The position numbers were made by a program, and so were the translations under genes. This document shows, one piece after another, positions 26,093 through 32,808 of a DNA stretch of 34,216 nt; position 1 is the stretch's first letter; each line of letters begins with the position of its first letter. The stretch is from a virus. The notes under the pieces were generated by a model. It was not told where the DNA came from, made no database searches, and worked only from the letters and a program-made list of their open reading frames with translations. The stretch lies in the IMG/VR virus record IMGVR_UViG_3300009159_000177, positions 1 through 34,216 of that record. One strand, 5' to 3'.

Positions 26093-27243
26093 TTTCACTT
26101 ATAATCCCTAGTTATAATAACTTACAGCATTTACAAAATGTATACGCTTCAATACAGAAGCATGAACCTCAAGCAGAAGTAATTCTACTTGATGATGGCT
26201 CAACAGATGGTACCTGGGACTGGATACAACGACAAGATTGCATTAAATTTAGGAGTGACCAAAGAGTAGGGCATACAATTCTTTATGATAAAGGAATTGA
26301 ATTAGCCACAAATAATATAGTAGGAATACTTCATGCAGATATGATTGTAGGTCCTAATTACTCTAAAAATCTAATTAAACATCTTAAGACTGGTACTGTC
26401 GTTTGTGCAACTAGAATCGAACCTCCTCTTCATCCTGAAGGAAAAGAAAAGATCATTAGAGATTTTGGAATGGACTTTGATACTTTAGATGTGAATTCAT
26501 TTGAAGAATTTGTTAGAGATTTACAAGCAGTTGAAGGCGAGATTACAAAAGGAATGTTTGCTCCATGGTTACTTTACAAAAAAGATTTCCAAGCTATTGG
26601 AGGTCACGATCCATTATTTGCTCCGTTTCCATACGAAGATTCCGACATATTCCAAAGATGGATTTTAGCTGGGTATGAATTAATTCAATCTAGAGATGCA
26701 CTTGTATACCACTTAACCTGTAGAGGTCATAGGTGGAATGATCAAATAGGTAAAGATGATGAATATTATAAAGAAGTATCAAGCAAAGCAGCTAGGAACT
26801 ATTTACGAAAATGGGGAAATTGGATTGCTAACGATGAATACCAATGTCCAATTATAAAACCTAAATATAATATAGCATTTGCAGTCAAGCATGCTAATTT
26901 TCAAATTGTGGAAGCATTAGAACCTTGGTGCGATAGGCTGTATATTGAAGATAGTATGCAAGTGATTACAGATTCATATAGAGAGAAAGAACAATCTAAT
27001 ACTAAGTTTGATTTAACTAAAAGAGTTCTTACATTAGAGTATAATGATCCTAAAGGAGAAAATGATATCGTGGTTGAGTTTGATGCAAGAAACTTCTCCC
27101 ACCAATCATTCCAAGTAATTCAACAACTACCAGAAATAATAAAGCAAAGCGGAGAGGTTGGTGAGTTTGAATTAGATATATTTAAAATAACAATCTATTC
27201 AATGACAGAATATCAGAATGATTTAATTGTATGTAACAATTAA
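26089..27243 (+). CDS. GT2-family glycosyltransferase with C-terminal extension
   Basis: 384 aa. The GT-A domain covers about residues 1-230: SLIIPSYNNLQHLQNVY, LLDDGSTDGTWDW, and LHADMIVG (D-x-D-like HAD). APFPYEDSDIFQRWILAG and HRWNDQIG match phage GT2 enzymes. Residues 260-384 are an additional region (VKHANFQIVEALEPWCD, VVEFDARNFS) whose role I cannot assign. It closes the cluster; the CTATTTATA motif of the next gene begins right after its stop. Confidence 0.8.
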   Translation: MISLIIPSYNNLQHLQNVYASIQKHEPQAEVILLDDGSTDGTWDWIQRQDCIKFRSDQRVGHTILYDKGIELATNNIVGILHADMIVGPNYSKNLIKHLKTGTVVCATRIEPPLHPEGKEKIIRDFGMDFDTLDVNSFEEFVRDLQAVEGEITKGMFAPWLLYKKDFQAIGGHDPLFAPFPYEDSDIFQRWILAGYELIQSRDALVYHLTCRGHRWNDQIGKDDEYYKEVSSKAARNYLRKWGNWIANDEYQCPIIKPKYNIAFAVKHANFQIVEALEPWCDRLYIEDSMQVITDSYREKEQSNTKFDLTKRVLTLEYNDPKGENDIVVEFDARNFSHQSFQVIQQLPEIIKQSGEVGEFELDIFKITIYSMTEYQNDLIVCNN

Positions 27244-27252
27244 CTATTTATA
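27244..27252 (+). promoter_or_regulatory. CTATTTATA motif
   Basis: Exact CTATTTATA directly after the glycan cluster stop and 11 bases before the ATG of the next gene. Second copy of the putative late-type motif. Confidence 0.45.
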
Positions 27253-27263
27253 ACAAAAACAAT

Positions 27264-27611
27264 ATGTCACTAATAAACGAAATTAAACAAATACTTTCAG
27301 AAGTAACTACAGTAAACTTTCAAGGACAAAAATTTGTACTTAAAGTAGATGTAAATGAAGATCCAAATAAAAAAGGAATCAAAGTTCAATTCCTGCCAAC
27401 ACAATTTGACGGAATGTCAAAACAAAAGCAAGATGAACTTGCAATGGCTTTAGAAAGTAAATTGGATCAAGGGCTACAATCAATAGGAATGAAAGTAGAA
27501 AGAGATAGACAATTAAAAGATAAAACTATCATTGGATTTTTCATCTATATTGAATATGTAGATAAGATAATTAGACAAGCATTAGCACAATCAAGTCAAC
27601 CTCAAAAATAA
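27264..27611 (+). CDS. Small protein with head-targeting-like N terminus
   Basis: 115 aa, unrecognised. MSLINEIKQILSEVTT is an amphipathic helix ending in LSE, similar to capsid-targeting segments with a protease site (Leu/Ile-x-Glu). The rest is mixed beta/alpha (FVLKVDVNEDPNKKGIKVQF, TIIGFFIYIEYVDK) and fairly basic. It begins the region after the glycan genes under the CTATTTATA motif. I infer a possible head or internal virion protein. Confidence 0.55.
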   Translation: MSLINEIKQILSEVTTVNFQGQKFVLKVDVNEDPNKKGIKVQFLPTQFDGMSKQKQDELAMALESKLDQGLQSIGMKVERDRQLKDKTIIGFFIYIEYVDKIIRQALAQSSQPQK

Positions 27612-27617
27612 TTATAT

Positions 27618-27821
27618 ATGAAGTTCTGTTTTTACAGCAAGCAAGATCCTAAACAGGAAGCAATTGGTGCCTGCGAGGCATTATCATTACAAGAAGCAGT
27701 TAAGTTTTTTTCATTAACAAAAATGCTACCAATGGATCAATTTCAAATTCTATTCGGGGTAAAACAATTTACGTATGAAGAAGGAGCTAAAGGAAATAGT
27801 AAGCAATTGCTTACAGATTAA
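27618..27821 (+). CDS. Small hypothetical protein
   Basis: 67 aa, not recognised. CFYSKQDPKQEAIGACEALSLQEAVKFFS suggests a compact alpha/beta domain in which a cell or phage modulator could sit. Starts six bases after the preceding stop. The next gene begins within its last 47 bases if a further-upstream start is used, or 37 bases after it if the ATG at 27859 is used. Confidence 0.55.
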   Translation: MKFCFYSKQDPKQEAIGACEALSLQEAVKFFSLTKMLPMDQFQILFGVKQFTYEEGAKGNSKQLLTD

Positions 27822-27858
27822 TGTAACAATATCCCAGAAGGGATTAACTGGCAGTGTA

Positions 27859-28197
27859 ATGGAAAAGAAACTCTTTATCGAATCTATTCTCTTACTAAGG
27901 GAGATAGAAGACAGAAAGGACTTTATGGAGTCTGAACTTGGAGTTGATATGTCTGTATATGAGGAGAAGTTCTTACAGGTAATAGAAAATCTCTTTAGAA
28001 TGAACTACAATAAAGAGCAGATGGACCTTATCCAATACTACCTTTATAATATACCTACCGTAGATGATTACGACGGTAAAATAGATCTTTCAGATGGTAA
28101 GAGTGTAATTACAGTTAAGTTTGAAACACCGGAAGATGTTTATAATGTTATAACTTCTTTAAAAAAACCTGAAAGAAAGTTTGGTAGAAAGGAATAA
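27859..28197 (+). CDS. Small hypothetical acidic helical protein
   Basis: 112 aa from the ATG at 27859. An upstream in-frame ATG at 27775 would overlap the previous gene by 47 bases, so the shorter form is preferred; the longer one is not excluded. Helical and charged (LFIESILLLREIEDRKDFMESE, EEKFLQVIENLFRMNYNKEQM), with a short strand region (SVITVKFETPEDVYNV). Similar small proteins occur in marine T4-like phages without known roles. Its 3' end contains the TTG of the next promoter. Confidence 0.55.
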   Translation: MEKKLFIESILLLREIEDRKDFMESELGVDMSVYEEKFLQVIENLFRMNYNKEQMDLIQYYLYNIPTVDDYDGKIDLSDGKSVITVKFETPEDVYNVITSLKKPERKFGRKE

Positions 28198-28217
28198 AGT
28201 TCTTATATTTAGATATA
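28181..28217 (+). promoter_or_regulatory. Promoter for the zinc-finger gene
   Basis: TTG at 28181-28183, 20 bases, TATATTTA at 28204-28211, then GATATA. The leader ends AAGTTATG. Confidence 0.75.
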
Positions 28218-28237
28218 ATTAATAAACAAAATAAGTT

Positions 28238-28639
28238 ATGGAATTTGAAAAAATTAAATGTTCAAGATGTACAGGTGATATGCCTAAGCTAAGATTAGAT
28301 AACTACGGATATAATTTCTGTGTTAACTGCTCTGATGTTAAACCAAAGGTAGGTCGTATTAGAGTAATAGGAGAAGGAGATTATACTGTTACAGAAATGG
28401 ACATACTAGATCAAGACACTGCAAGGAAGCTCCAGGAACTAGAAAATATTTCAAGAGGGGTAAGGAATATTCCATTAGAAATTTTAAACTACGATGAAGA
28501 TGAAGTAACAGACAATGTTAGGACATTAGAAACTGTTGTTGAAAAAGTACTAGAGGATGACTTAGAAGTTATACTCGAAGATGTAGAAGAGGAAGAGGTC
28601 GATGTAGATGAAGTTGAGCTAGAAGACGAAGACGAGTAG
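28238..28639 (+). CDS. Zinc-finger protein with strongly acidic C terminus
   Basis: 133 aa. CSRCTGDMPKLRL (about residues 8-20) and CVNCSD (28-33) form a four-cysteine knuckle resembling DksA/TraR-type fingers, which modulate RNA polymerase. The last 40 residues are nearly all Asp, Glu and Val (LEDVEEEEVDVDEVELEDEDE), a DNA- or RNA-mimic type tail. I infer a regulator of transcription or a nucleic-acid mimic, with low certainty. Confidence 0.55.
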   Translation: MEFEKIKCSRCTGDMPKLRLDNYGYNFCVNCSDVKPKVGRIRVIGEGDYTVTEMDILDQDTARKLQELENISRGVRNIPLEILNYDEDEVTDNVRTLETVVEKVLEDDLEVILEDVEEEEVDVDEVELEDEDE

Positions 28640-29296
28640 ATGCCAAAAGCAAAATTTATATCAAAAGAAGATTGTCTTAGGGCAATGGATAATACTAGAA
28701 GTAACCGAGGAGCAGCTCGGTTTCTTCGTTGTAGCTTTGTTCATTATAAAAAGTATGCAAAGACTTATGTAAATGATGAAGGAATAACTTTGTGGGAGGC
28801 TCATAAAAATCAATCAGGAACAGGTATTCCTAAATACCTTCCTAACAAAGGCAAACAAGCACCTCTTAAGGAACTAATCGAAGGAAAGATATCAGTTGCT
28901 TCTTTTGAGCCAGCCAAAATTAAACAAAGATTAATTTATGAAGGGTACTTAAAAGAGGAATGTAGTCGATGTAGCTTCCATGAAGAGAGGTTATCAGATC
29001 ATAAAATACCTCTCATCCTTCAGTTTAAGGATAAGAACAAAGTAAACTATGAGCTAACTAATATAGAGCTTATGTGTTATAATTGTTCATTCCTATATTC
29101 AGTATCGCCAATTTCAGATAAACAAGTAATTGCTATGGAAGATTCTGTTGATAAGCAGGTAGTAGACTTTGATTGGGAAGTGGATGATGCAATGAAAGAG
29201 CATTTACAATCTCTCGGACTATGGAAAGAAGAGGTAAAGCCAGGTTCTGAGTATATATCTGAAGATTATAAACAGAATGTACATGAAAAAGAATAA
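28640..29296 (+). CDS. HNH-like nuclease or DNA-binding protein
   Basis: 218 aa. The N terminus contains an AT-hook-free helix-turn-helix-like region (NRGAARFLRCSFVHYKKYAK). The C-terminal half has CSRCSF (C108, C111), SDHKIPLIL (D120, H121), N136 in KVNYELTN and CYNC (C146, C149): an HNH/treble-clef zinc layout. The final HNH histidine is absent after CYNC (CSFLY), so it may have lost cleavage and only bind DNA. Starts on the base after the preceding stop. Confidence 0.6.
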   Translation: MPKAKFISKEDCLRAMDNTRSNRGAARFLRCSFVHYKKYAKTYVNDEGITLWEAHKNQSGTGIPKYLPNKGKQAPLKELIEGKISVASFEPAKIKQRLIYEGYLKEECSRCSFHEERLSDHKIPLILQFKDKNKVNYELTNIELMCYNCSFLYSVSPISDKQVIAMEDSVDKQVVDFDWEVDDAMKEHLQSLGLWKEEVKPGSEYISEDYKQNVHEKE

Positions 29297-29405
29297 GAGC
29301 CGGGAGAGACAAGTTGCTGACAAACTAGTAAAGCAGCATGAAACAAATGAGAAGTTAAAAGAGAAAACTATCTCAAATAATTTTTGGAAATTATTTAAAA
29401 AATAG
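29283..29405 (+). CDS. Short basic protein (40 aa)
   Basis: A 40-aa frame beginning 14 bases before the end of the preceding gene (ATG at 29283): KNKSRERQVADKLVKQHE, then KLKEKTISNNFWKLFKK. Highly basic and helical. The tight overlap and proper stop right before the next promoter make it a plausible small gene, although length alone is weak evidence. Confidence 0.45.
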   Translation: MKKNKSRERQVADKLVKQHETNEKLKEKTISNNFWKLFKK

Positions 29406-29442
29406 TTGCTCAATTGAATCTTTGTTCGTATATTTAGGTATA
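29406..29442 (+). promoter_or_regulatory. Promoter, best-matching copy
   Basis: TTG at 29406-29408, 20 bases, TATATTTA at 29429-29436, then GGTATA. Leader ends in AAGTTATG. Confidence 0.8.
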
Positions 29443-29454
29443 AGAAAATAAGTT

Positions 29455-29784
29455 ATGGCAGAGAAAAGAGGGCATACAGCAAAAAAACTTTACGATTTCA
29501 ATACCTCAGGAGTGTTAGAGGTATGTATCAAAGATAATTGGTACAGGGTAACTTCCAATGAATTTAGATCATTCGATGGAAATAGAAGAATAACCGAGCC
29601 AGTTAAACAGCCTGGTATAGGAGAGAGTATGTTTAATGTTCCTACGAAAACTTACGAATATAACGGTCCTGTATATGTTTTATTAACTAATCAGGAAGTA
29701 ATTAGGATGGATACGGAGACTATCGTAACTAATCCGTTTATGCCAAAAGTCGCAAAATCAATACCAAATAGTAACAGAATATGA
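29455..29784 (+). CDS. Hypothetical protein
   Basis: 109 aa, not recognised. Mostly beta (VLEVCIKDNWYRVTSNEF, YEYNGPVYVLLTNQEVIRMD), with no membrane segments, metal motifs or signal peptide. First gene after a clear promoter. It overlaps the next gene by four bases (ATGA), indicating coupling. Confidence 0.6.
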   Translation: MAEKRGHTAKKLYDFNTSGVLEVCIKDNWYRVTSNEFRSFDGNRRITEPVKQPGIGESMFNVPTKTYEYNGPVYVLLTNQEVIRMDTETIVTNPFMPKVAKSIPNSNRI

Positions 29785-30077
29785 AAAAATTACAGATTGA
29801 ATCATTAGTAGAATTAGAAACAATGTTTCGAGAAAAGACTATTGAGATGACAGATAACATTAAAGATAGCATACAGGAAGCAGTTACAACTAAGAAAAGA
29901 ATTGCTCAATTATTTGAAATACAAATGGAAGGAGTGGAAGGTAGTTTTGAAATCACTCTTCCAAAGAAAGAATGGATTATTGCTTTAGAAAATTGCTTAA
30001 GACATTACGAAGAATGGGAACATTCAGATGATGCAATTGATACTTTTTTACTAATTAAAAACTTAAAAGATGAATAA
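29781..30077 (+). CDS. Hypothetical helical protein
   Basis: 98 aa, acidic, largely helical (LVELETMFREKTIEMTDNIK, EAVTTKKRIAQLFEIQ) with a short strand pair (SFEITLPKKEW). Not recognised. Coupled to both neighbours (four-base overlap upstream, eight-base overlap downstream). Confidence 0.6.
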   Translation: MKKLQIESLVELETMFREKTIEMTDNIKDSIQEAVTTKKRIAQLFEIQMEGVEGSFEITLPKKEWIIALENCLRHYEEWEHSDDAIDTFLLIKNLKDE

Positions 30078-30318
30078 GCTAAGTAAGACCTTTACATGTG
30101 AGCATACAGGAATTAAAACCACTTACAACTATCAGAATAGTATAGTAAATGGAATTAAGTCAGTGGATATAGAATATCCAAAAGAGTATCTGGATGCTTT
30201 TAATAGAAAGGAGAAGCAACAAAGTACATTACCAAAGACAAAACAAATGTTCTTAAATCCTAAGACAGGAAAAGAAGTAGGATACTACAGAGCTAAGAAT
30301 TTAGGCCTTGTAAAATAA
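30070..30318 (+). CDS. Hypothetical protein
   Basis: 82 aa. Contains CEHTGIKTTYNYQNSIVNG and a basic C-terminal segment KTKQMFLNPKTGKEVGYYR. No known family. Overlaps the preceding gene by eight bases. The unit ends here before the next promoter at 30342. Confidence 0.55.
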   Translation: MNKLSKTFTCEHTGIKTTYNYQNSIVNGIKSVDIEYPKEYLDAFNRKEKQQSTLPKTKQMFLNPKTGKEVGYYRAKNLGLVK

Positions 30319-30341
30319 TTTAAAAAAAGTTACTAAAAAAG

Positions 30342-30378
30342 TTGCCTAACAAAGATATAGTTCGTATATTTAGGTATA
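30342..30378 (+). promoter_or_regulatory. Promoter for the DUF932 gene
   Basis: TTG at 30342-30344, 20 bases, TATATTTA at 30365-30372, then GGTATA. The leader ends TTAGTTATG. Confidence 0.8.
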
Positions 30379-30401
30379 TTAATCAATTAAAACAATTAGT
30401 T

Positions 30402-31226
30402 ATGTTATCAACATTCAACACAGGTTTAGATTCTTACCTTACCAAAGATCAAGTTAGAGCTTTAGCACCAGTAGCATTTGCTACAGAGCCAACAAGTAAC
30501 AAAGTAAGTGATAAGTACTTGCATGTTAACACAGAGACAATCATCGACGACTTAGCAAAGTTAGGATGGTTTCCAGTAACAGCCTCTCAAAGAAAGGCTA
30601 GAACGTCTGATAAGACGACAATCTTCTCCAAGCACATGGTATCATTTCAGAATCCAGATCTTATGATTAAAGGTAAGAATGGTGATGATGCTTTTCCAAG
30701 AATTATTTTAACTAACTCTCACGATGGATTTAATTCATTCCAGTTTAGAGTTGGTATATACAGAATAGTATGTTCAAATGGATTAGTAGTAGCTGATGAA
30801 GAATTCTCAGCATTTAGAATCCGTCACAAAGGATATACTTTTGTTGAATTGCAAGAGGTAATAATCCAAGCTGTTAAAGACCTTCCTAATAAGGTACAGA
30901 TCTTAAATCAAATGCAGTTAAGAGAACTAACTCCTGCAGAGCAAAGACAATTGGCTATCGATGCAATGCAATTGAGAACTAATAGAATCGATGCTGAATG
31001 GGATGAAGAAACTATCCAAGACGTTTTAACTCCTACTAGAGATGCTGATAAAGGAAATGATCTTTGGAAAGTATTTAATGTAATCCAAGAGAAAATTACT
31101 CAAGGAGGTTATTCAGCAGCATTAAATGGCGCTAAGGTAAGAAAAGTTCGTAAGATTAAATCTTTTGAGAAAGACTTAGAAGTTAATCAAAAGCTATTTA
31201 AATTAGCAACAGCATTGATTAATTAA
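30402..31226 (+). CDS. DUF932 family protein
   Basis: 274 aa starting at 30402; an apparent start at 30342 is the TTG of the promoter, not a codon in use. Features of DUF932 are visible: a region beginning KYLHVNTETIIDDLAKLGW, then ASQRKARTSDKTTIFSKH, FQFRVGIYRIVCSNGLVV, and a Lys/Arg-rich end. Members are found in phages and plasmids, and their function is not established. Overlaps the next gene by one base (TAATG). Confidence 0.75.
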   Translation: MLSTFNTGLDSYLTKDQVRALAPVAFATEPTSNKVSDKYLHVNTETIIDDLAKLGWFPVTASQRKARTSDKTTIFSKHMVSFQNPDLMIKGKNGDDAFPRIILTNSHDGFNSFQFRVGIYRIVCSNGLVVADEEFSAFRIRHKGYTFVELQEVIIQAVKDLPNKVQILNQMQLRELTPAEQRQLAIDAMQLRTNRIDAEWDEETIQDVLTPTRDADKGNDLWKVFNVIQEKITQGGYSAALNGAKVRKVRKIKSFEKDLEVNQKLFKLATALIN

Positions 31227-31465
31227 TGAATAGAGATCAATATATGCAAATGAGAAAGACCGGCCAATACGACCTTGGCTGGTTCTATCAATACTACCTA
31301 GAGAATAAGGATAAGGATAGAATGACTCCTCCCTTTGAAATATTTCATCAAGCGTTTAATATGTACTTCCAGATGAATGGAGTAGCAGTATTAAACTTTT
31401 TAGATAAGAAAATGGAAGTAACGAAAATAGAAAACGAACAAGGTGCTTTGCTGTATATTGACTAG
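31226..31465 (+). CDS. Hypothetical protein
   Basis: 79 aa, Tyr/Phe-rich helical segments (YMQMRKTGQYDLGWFYQYYL, FEIFHQAFNMYFQMNG). No motifs recognised. Translation is coupled to DUF932 by a one-base overlap. It probably extends that protein's function or is an accessory. Confidence 0.55.
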   Translation: MNRDQYMQMRKTGQYDLGWFYQYYLENKDKDRMTPPFEIFHQAFNMYFQMNGVAVLNFLDKKMEVTKIENEQGALLYID

Positions 31466-31487
31466 TTTATATAATTACAAGCTATTT

Positions 31488-31562
31488 ATGTTAAATAAAA
31501 AGGTACTCGTACTACCTGCAAAGAAACCTGGAGATTTTAGATTGACGCTACGTACGAGGTAG
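31488..31562 (+). CDS. Very short leader-like ORF (24 aa)
   Basis: ATG at 31488 after CTATTTAT, 24 codons, stop TAG at 31560-31562 inside a hairpin: LNKKVLVLPAKKPGDFRLTL. Too short to trust alone, but it lies in a structured 128-base gap before a homing endonuclease. It may be a leader peptide or the remnant of an invaded gene. Confidence 0.25.
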   Translation: MLNKKVLVLPAKKPGDFRLTLRTR

Positions 31563-31586
31563 CCCTTTCTAATTTCTCCTTTTTTT
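31530..31586 (+). terminator. Large terminator-like hairpin before the GIY-YIG gene
   Basis: GGAGATTTTAGA (31530-31541) pairs with TCTAATTTCTCC (31568-31579) with two mismatches and encloses GCTAC/GTAGC. Seven T residues follow. An alternative 7-bp pairing, CTCGTAC (31506-31512) with GTACGAG (31552-31558), would compete with it. Confidence 0.55.
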
Positions 31587-31593
31587 ATGTAGT

Positions 31594-32262
31594 ATGGTAG
31601 GAATTTATAAGATTACAAGTCCAAGTGGAAAGGTTTATATAGGGCAAAGTATTACCCTAGAAAAAAGGCAAAAGCAGTATAGTAGTATGGATAACTGCAA
31701 AGGCCAAACAAAATTCTATAACTCACTATTAAAGTATGGCTTCTCTGAGCATATCTTTGAAATTATAGAAGAGTGTGAGATGCCTTTACTGAACACTAGA
31801 GAGAGATATTGGCAGGACTTTTATAATGTGCTGGGAAAGAGTGGTCTCAATTGTAGACTTCAAAGTACAGAGGACAGGTCAGGGTACGTGAGTAACGAGA
31901 CTAAAGCAGCTATGAGAGAAGCTAGAATAGGAAAAAAACAATCAGAAGAAACTAAGCAAAAAATAGGAGAAAGGAATAGAGGACGAGAAGTGTCTGAGAC
32001 TGTTAGGAAGCAGATAAGTGAGTCTCTATCAGGAAGAGTAAGGAGCCCTTTTACAGAGGAGCATAAGCAGAATCTAAGTAAGGCAAGAAAAGGAGTACCA
32101 CTAACTCAAGCACAAAAAGATGCTCACAAAGGTCCTAGAGGTCCCCAAAAGAATCCAAGAGAAAAAGGATATACCCTAAGCGAAGAGCATAAAGCAAACT
32201 TGAAAGGTCCTAGAGGTCCTCAAAAAAATCCTAAAAGAAATAAGACAAAAGTTGTAAAATAA
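31594..32262 (+). CDS. GIY-YIG homing endonuclease with NUMOD3 repeats
   Basis: 222 aa. GIYKI (residues 3-7) and YIGQS (15-19) define the GIY-YIG nuclease core, with R25-containing KRQKQY and RERYWQDFYN (Glu and Asn) after it. The C-terminal half has several NUMOD3-like modules (SEETKQKIGERNRG, FTEEHKQNLSKARKG, LSEEHKANLKG) that bind DNA, with a repeated KGPRGPQKNP segment. This is the freestanding SegA/I-TevI-like type of phage endonuclease. It lies between genes and does not obviously split one. Confidence 0.88.
   Translation: MVGIYKITSPSGKVYIGQSITLEKRQKQYSSMDNCKGQTKFYNSLLKYGFSEHIFEIIEECEMPLLNTRERYWQDFYNVLGKSGLNCRLQSTEDRSGYVSNETKAAMREARIGKKQSEETKQKIGERNRGREVSETVRKQISESLSGRVRSPFTEEHKQNLSKARKGVPLTQAQKDAHKGPRGPQKNPREKGYTLSEEHKANLKGPRGPQKNPKRNKTKVVK
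32128..32231 (+). repeat. Pair of 29-base direct repeats inside the GIY-YIG gene
   Basis: Copies at 32128-32156 and 32203-32231, 75 bases apart (25 codons), encoding KGPRGPQKNP twice; they begin AAAGGTCCTAGAGGTCC and differ at only two bases. Probably a duplicated DNA-binding module. Confidence 0.75.
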
Positions 32263-32288
32263 AATATATTTCAGTATATTTAGATATA
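32252..32288 (+). promoter_or_regulatory. Promoter for the genes at 32316-32758
   Basis: TTG at 32252-32254 (inside the GIY-YIG gene end), 20 bases, TATATTTA at 32275-32282, then GATATA. Leader ends AAGTTATG. Confidence 0.75.
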
Positions 32289-32315
32289 GTAATATTAATT
32301 AAATAAAAGTAAGTT

Positions 32316-32555
32316 ATGGAAGGAACGATTCAAACAGCAAAAGAATTAGCAGGAAAGTTAAATGGTAATTACATTCAGGTAATTAAAAAGAACGGAAAGA
32401 CTCATGATAAACTCTATAAAGATCCTCAGAGAGCAATACGAGCAGTAGGAGGAGTTAATAATGTAAAATACTTAAGAGAAGTCCTTAAAGAGCAAGTTCA
32501 TGCAAAATATGTAGAAGTAGATTCATTAACCGGAACACCAGAAAACGAATTATAA
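32316..32555 (+). CDS. Small hypothetical protein
   Basis: 79 aa. TAKELAGKLNGNYIQVIKKNGKTHDKLYKDPQ and a helical end; basic, soluble, possibly nucleic-acid binding by its Lys/Asn content, which is weak evidence. First gene after a clear promoter. Two bases separate it from the next gene. Confidence 0.55.
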   Translation: MEGTIQTAKELAGKLNGNYIQVIKKNGKTHDKLYKDPQRAIRAVGGVNNVKYLREVLKEQVHAKYVEVDSLTGTPENEL

Positions 32556-32557
32556 TT

Positions 32558-32758
32558 ATGGAAAAATTGGGATTAGTATTAGCAGCTATAGGAGTAATAG
32601 CACTAACAGCGATTATATTAGCATGGCCAACTCAATGGCTTTGGAACAACGCTCTAGTGGGAGCAGTAGACGGTGTTCATAAAATTGGATTTTGGCAAGC
32701 ATTAGGAATTAATTTTCTATTTGGTATATTGTTTAAAAATTCAAATTCAAAAGATTAA
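32558..32758 (+). CDS. Small membrane protein
   Basis: 66 aa with one strong N-terminal helix (residues 4-22, LGLVLAAIGVIALTAIILA) and a second hydrophobic region (FWQALGINFLFGILF) with conserved-looking WPTQWLWN and FWQALG, a pattern common in small phage membrane proteins of unknown function. Short charged C terminus. Confidence 0.65.
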   Translation: MEKLGLVLAAIGVIALTAIILAWPTQWLWNNALVGAVDGVHKIGFWQALGINFLFGILFKNSNSKD

Positions 32759-32771
32759 TACAGGTAAATGC

Positions 32772-32798
32772 AGTAAAGGTACTTTAGTACCTTTTACT
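32772..32798 (+). terminator. Hairpin before the OmpA-like gene
   Basis: AGTAAAGGTACT pairs with AGTACCTTTTACT around two T residues with a single bulge, immediately before and overlapping CTATTTATA by two bases. The T run is short, so it may be a terminator or an RNA stability element. Confidence 0.55.
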
Positions 32799-32805
32799 AT
32801 TTATA
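32797..32805 (+). promoter_or_regulatory. CTATTTATA motif before the OmpA-like gene
   Basis: Third exact copy, three bases before the ATG at 32809. Overlaps the 3' end of the hairpin. Confidence 0.45.
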
Positions 32806-32808
32806 ATT

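Noticed and set aside
30342-30401. Alternative TTG start of the DUF932 gene
   Set aside because: The TTG is the upstream promoter element, and the segment carries the box at 30365.
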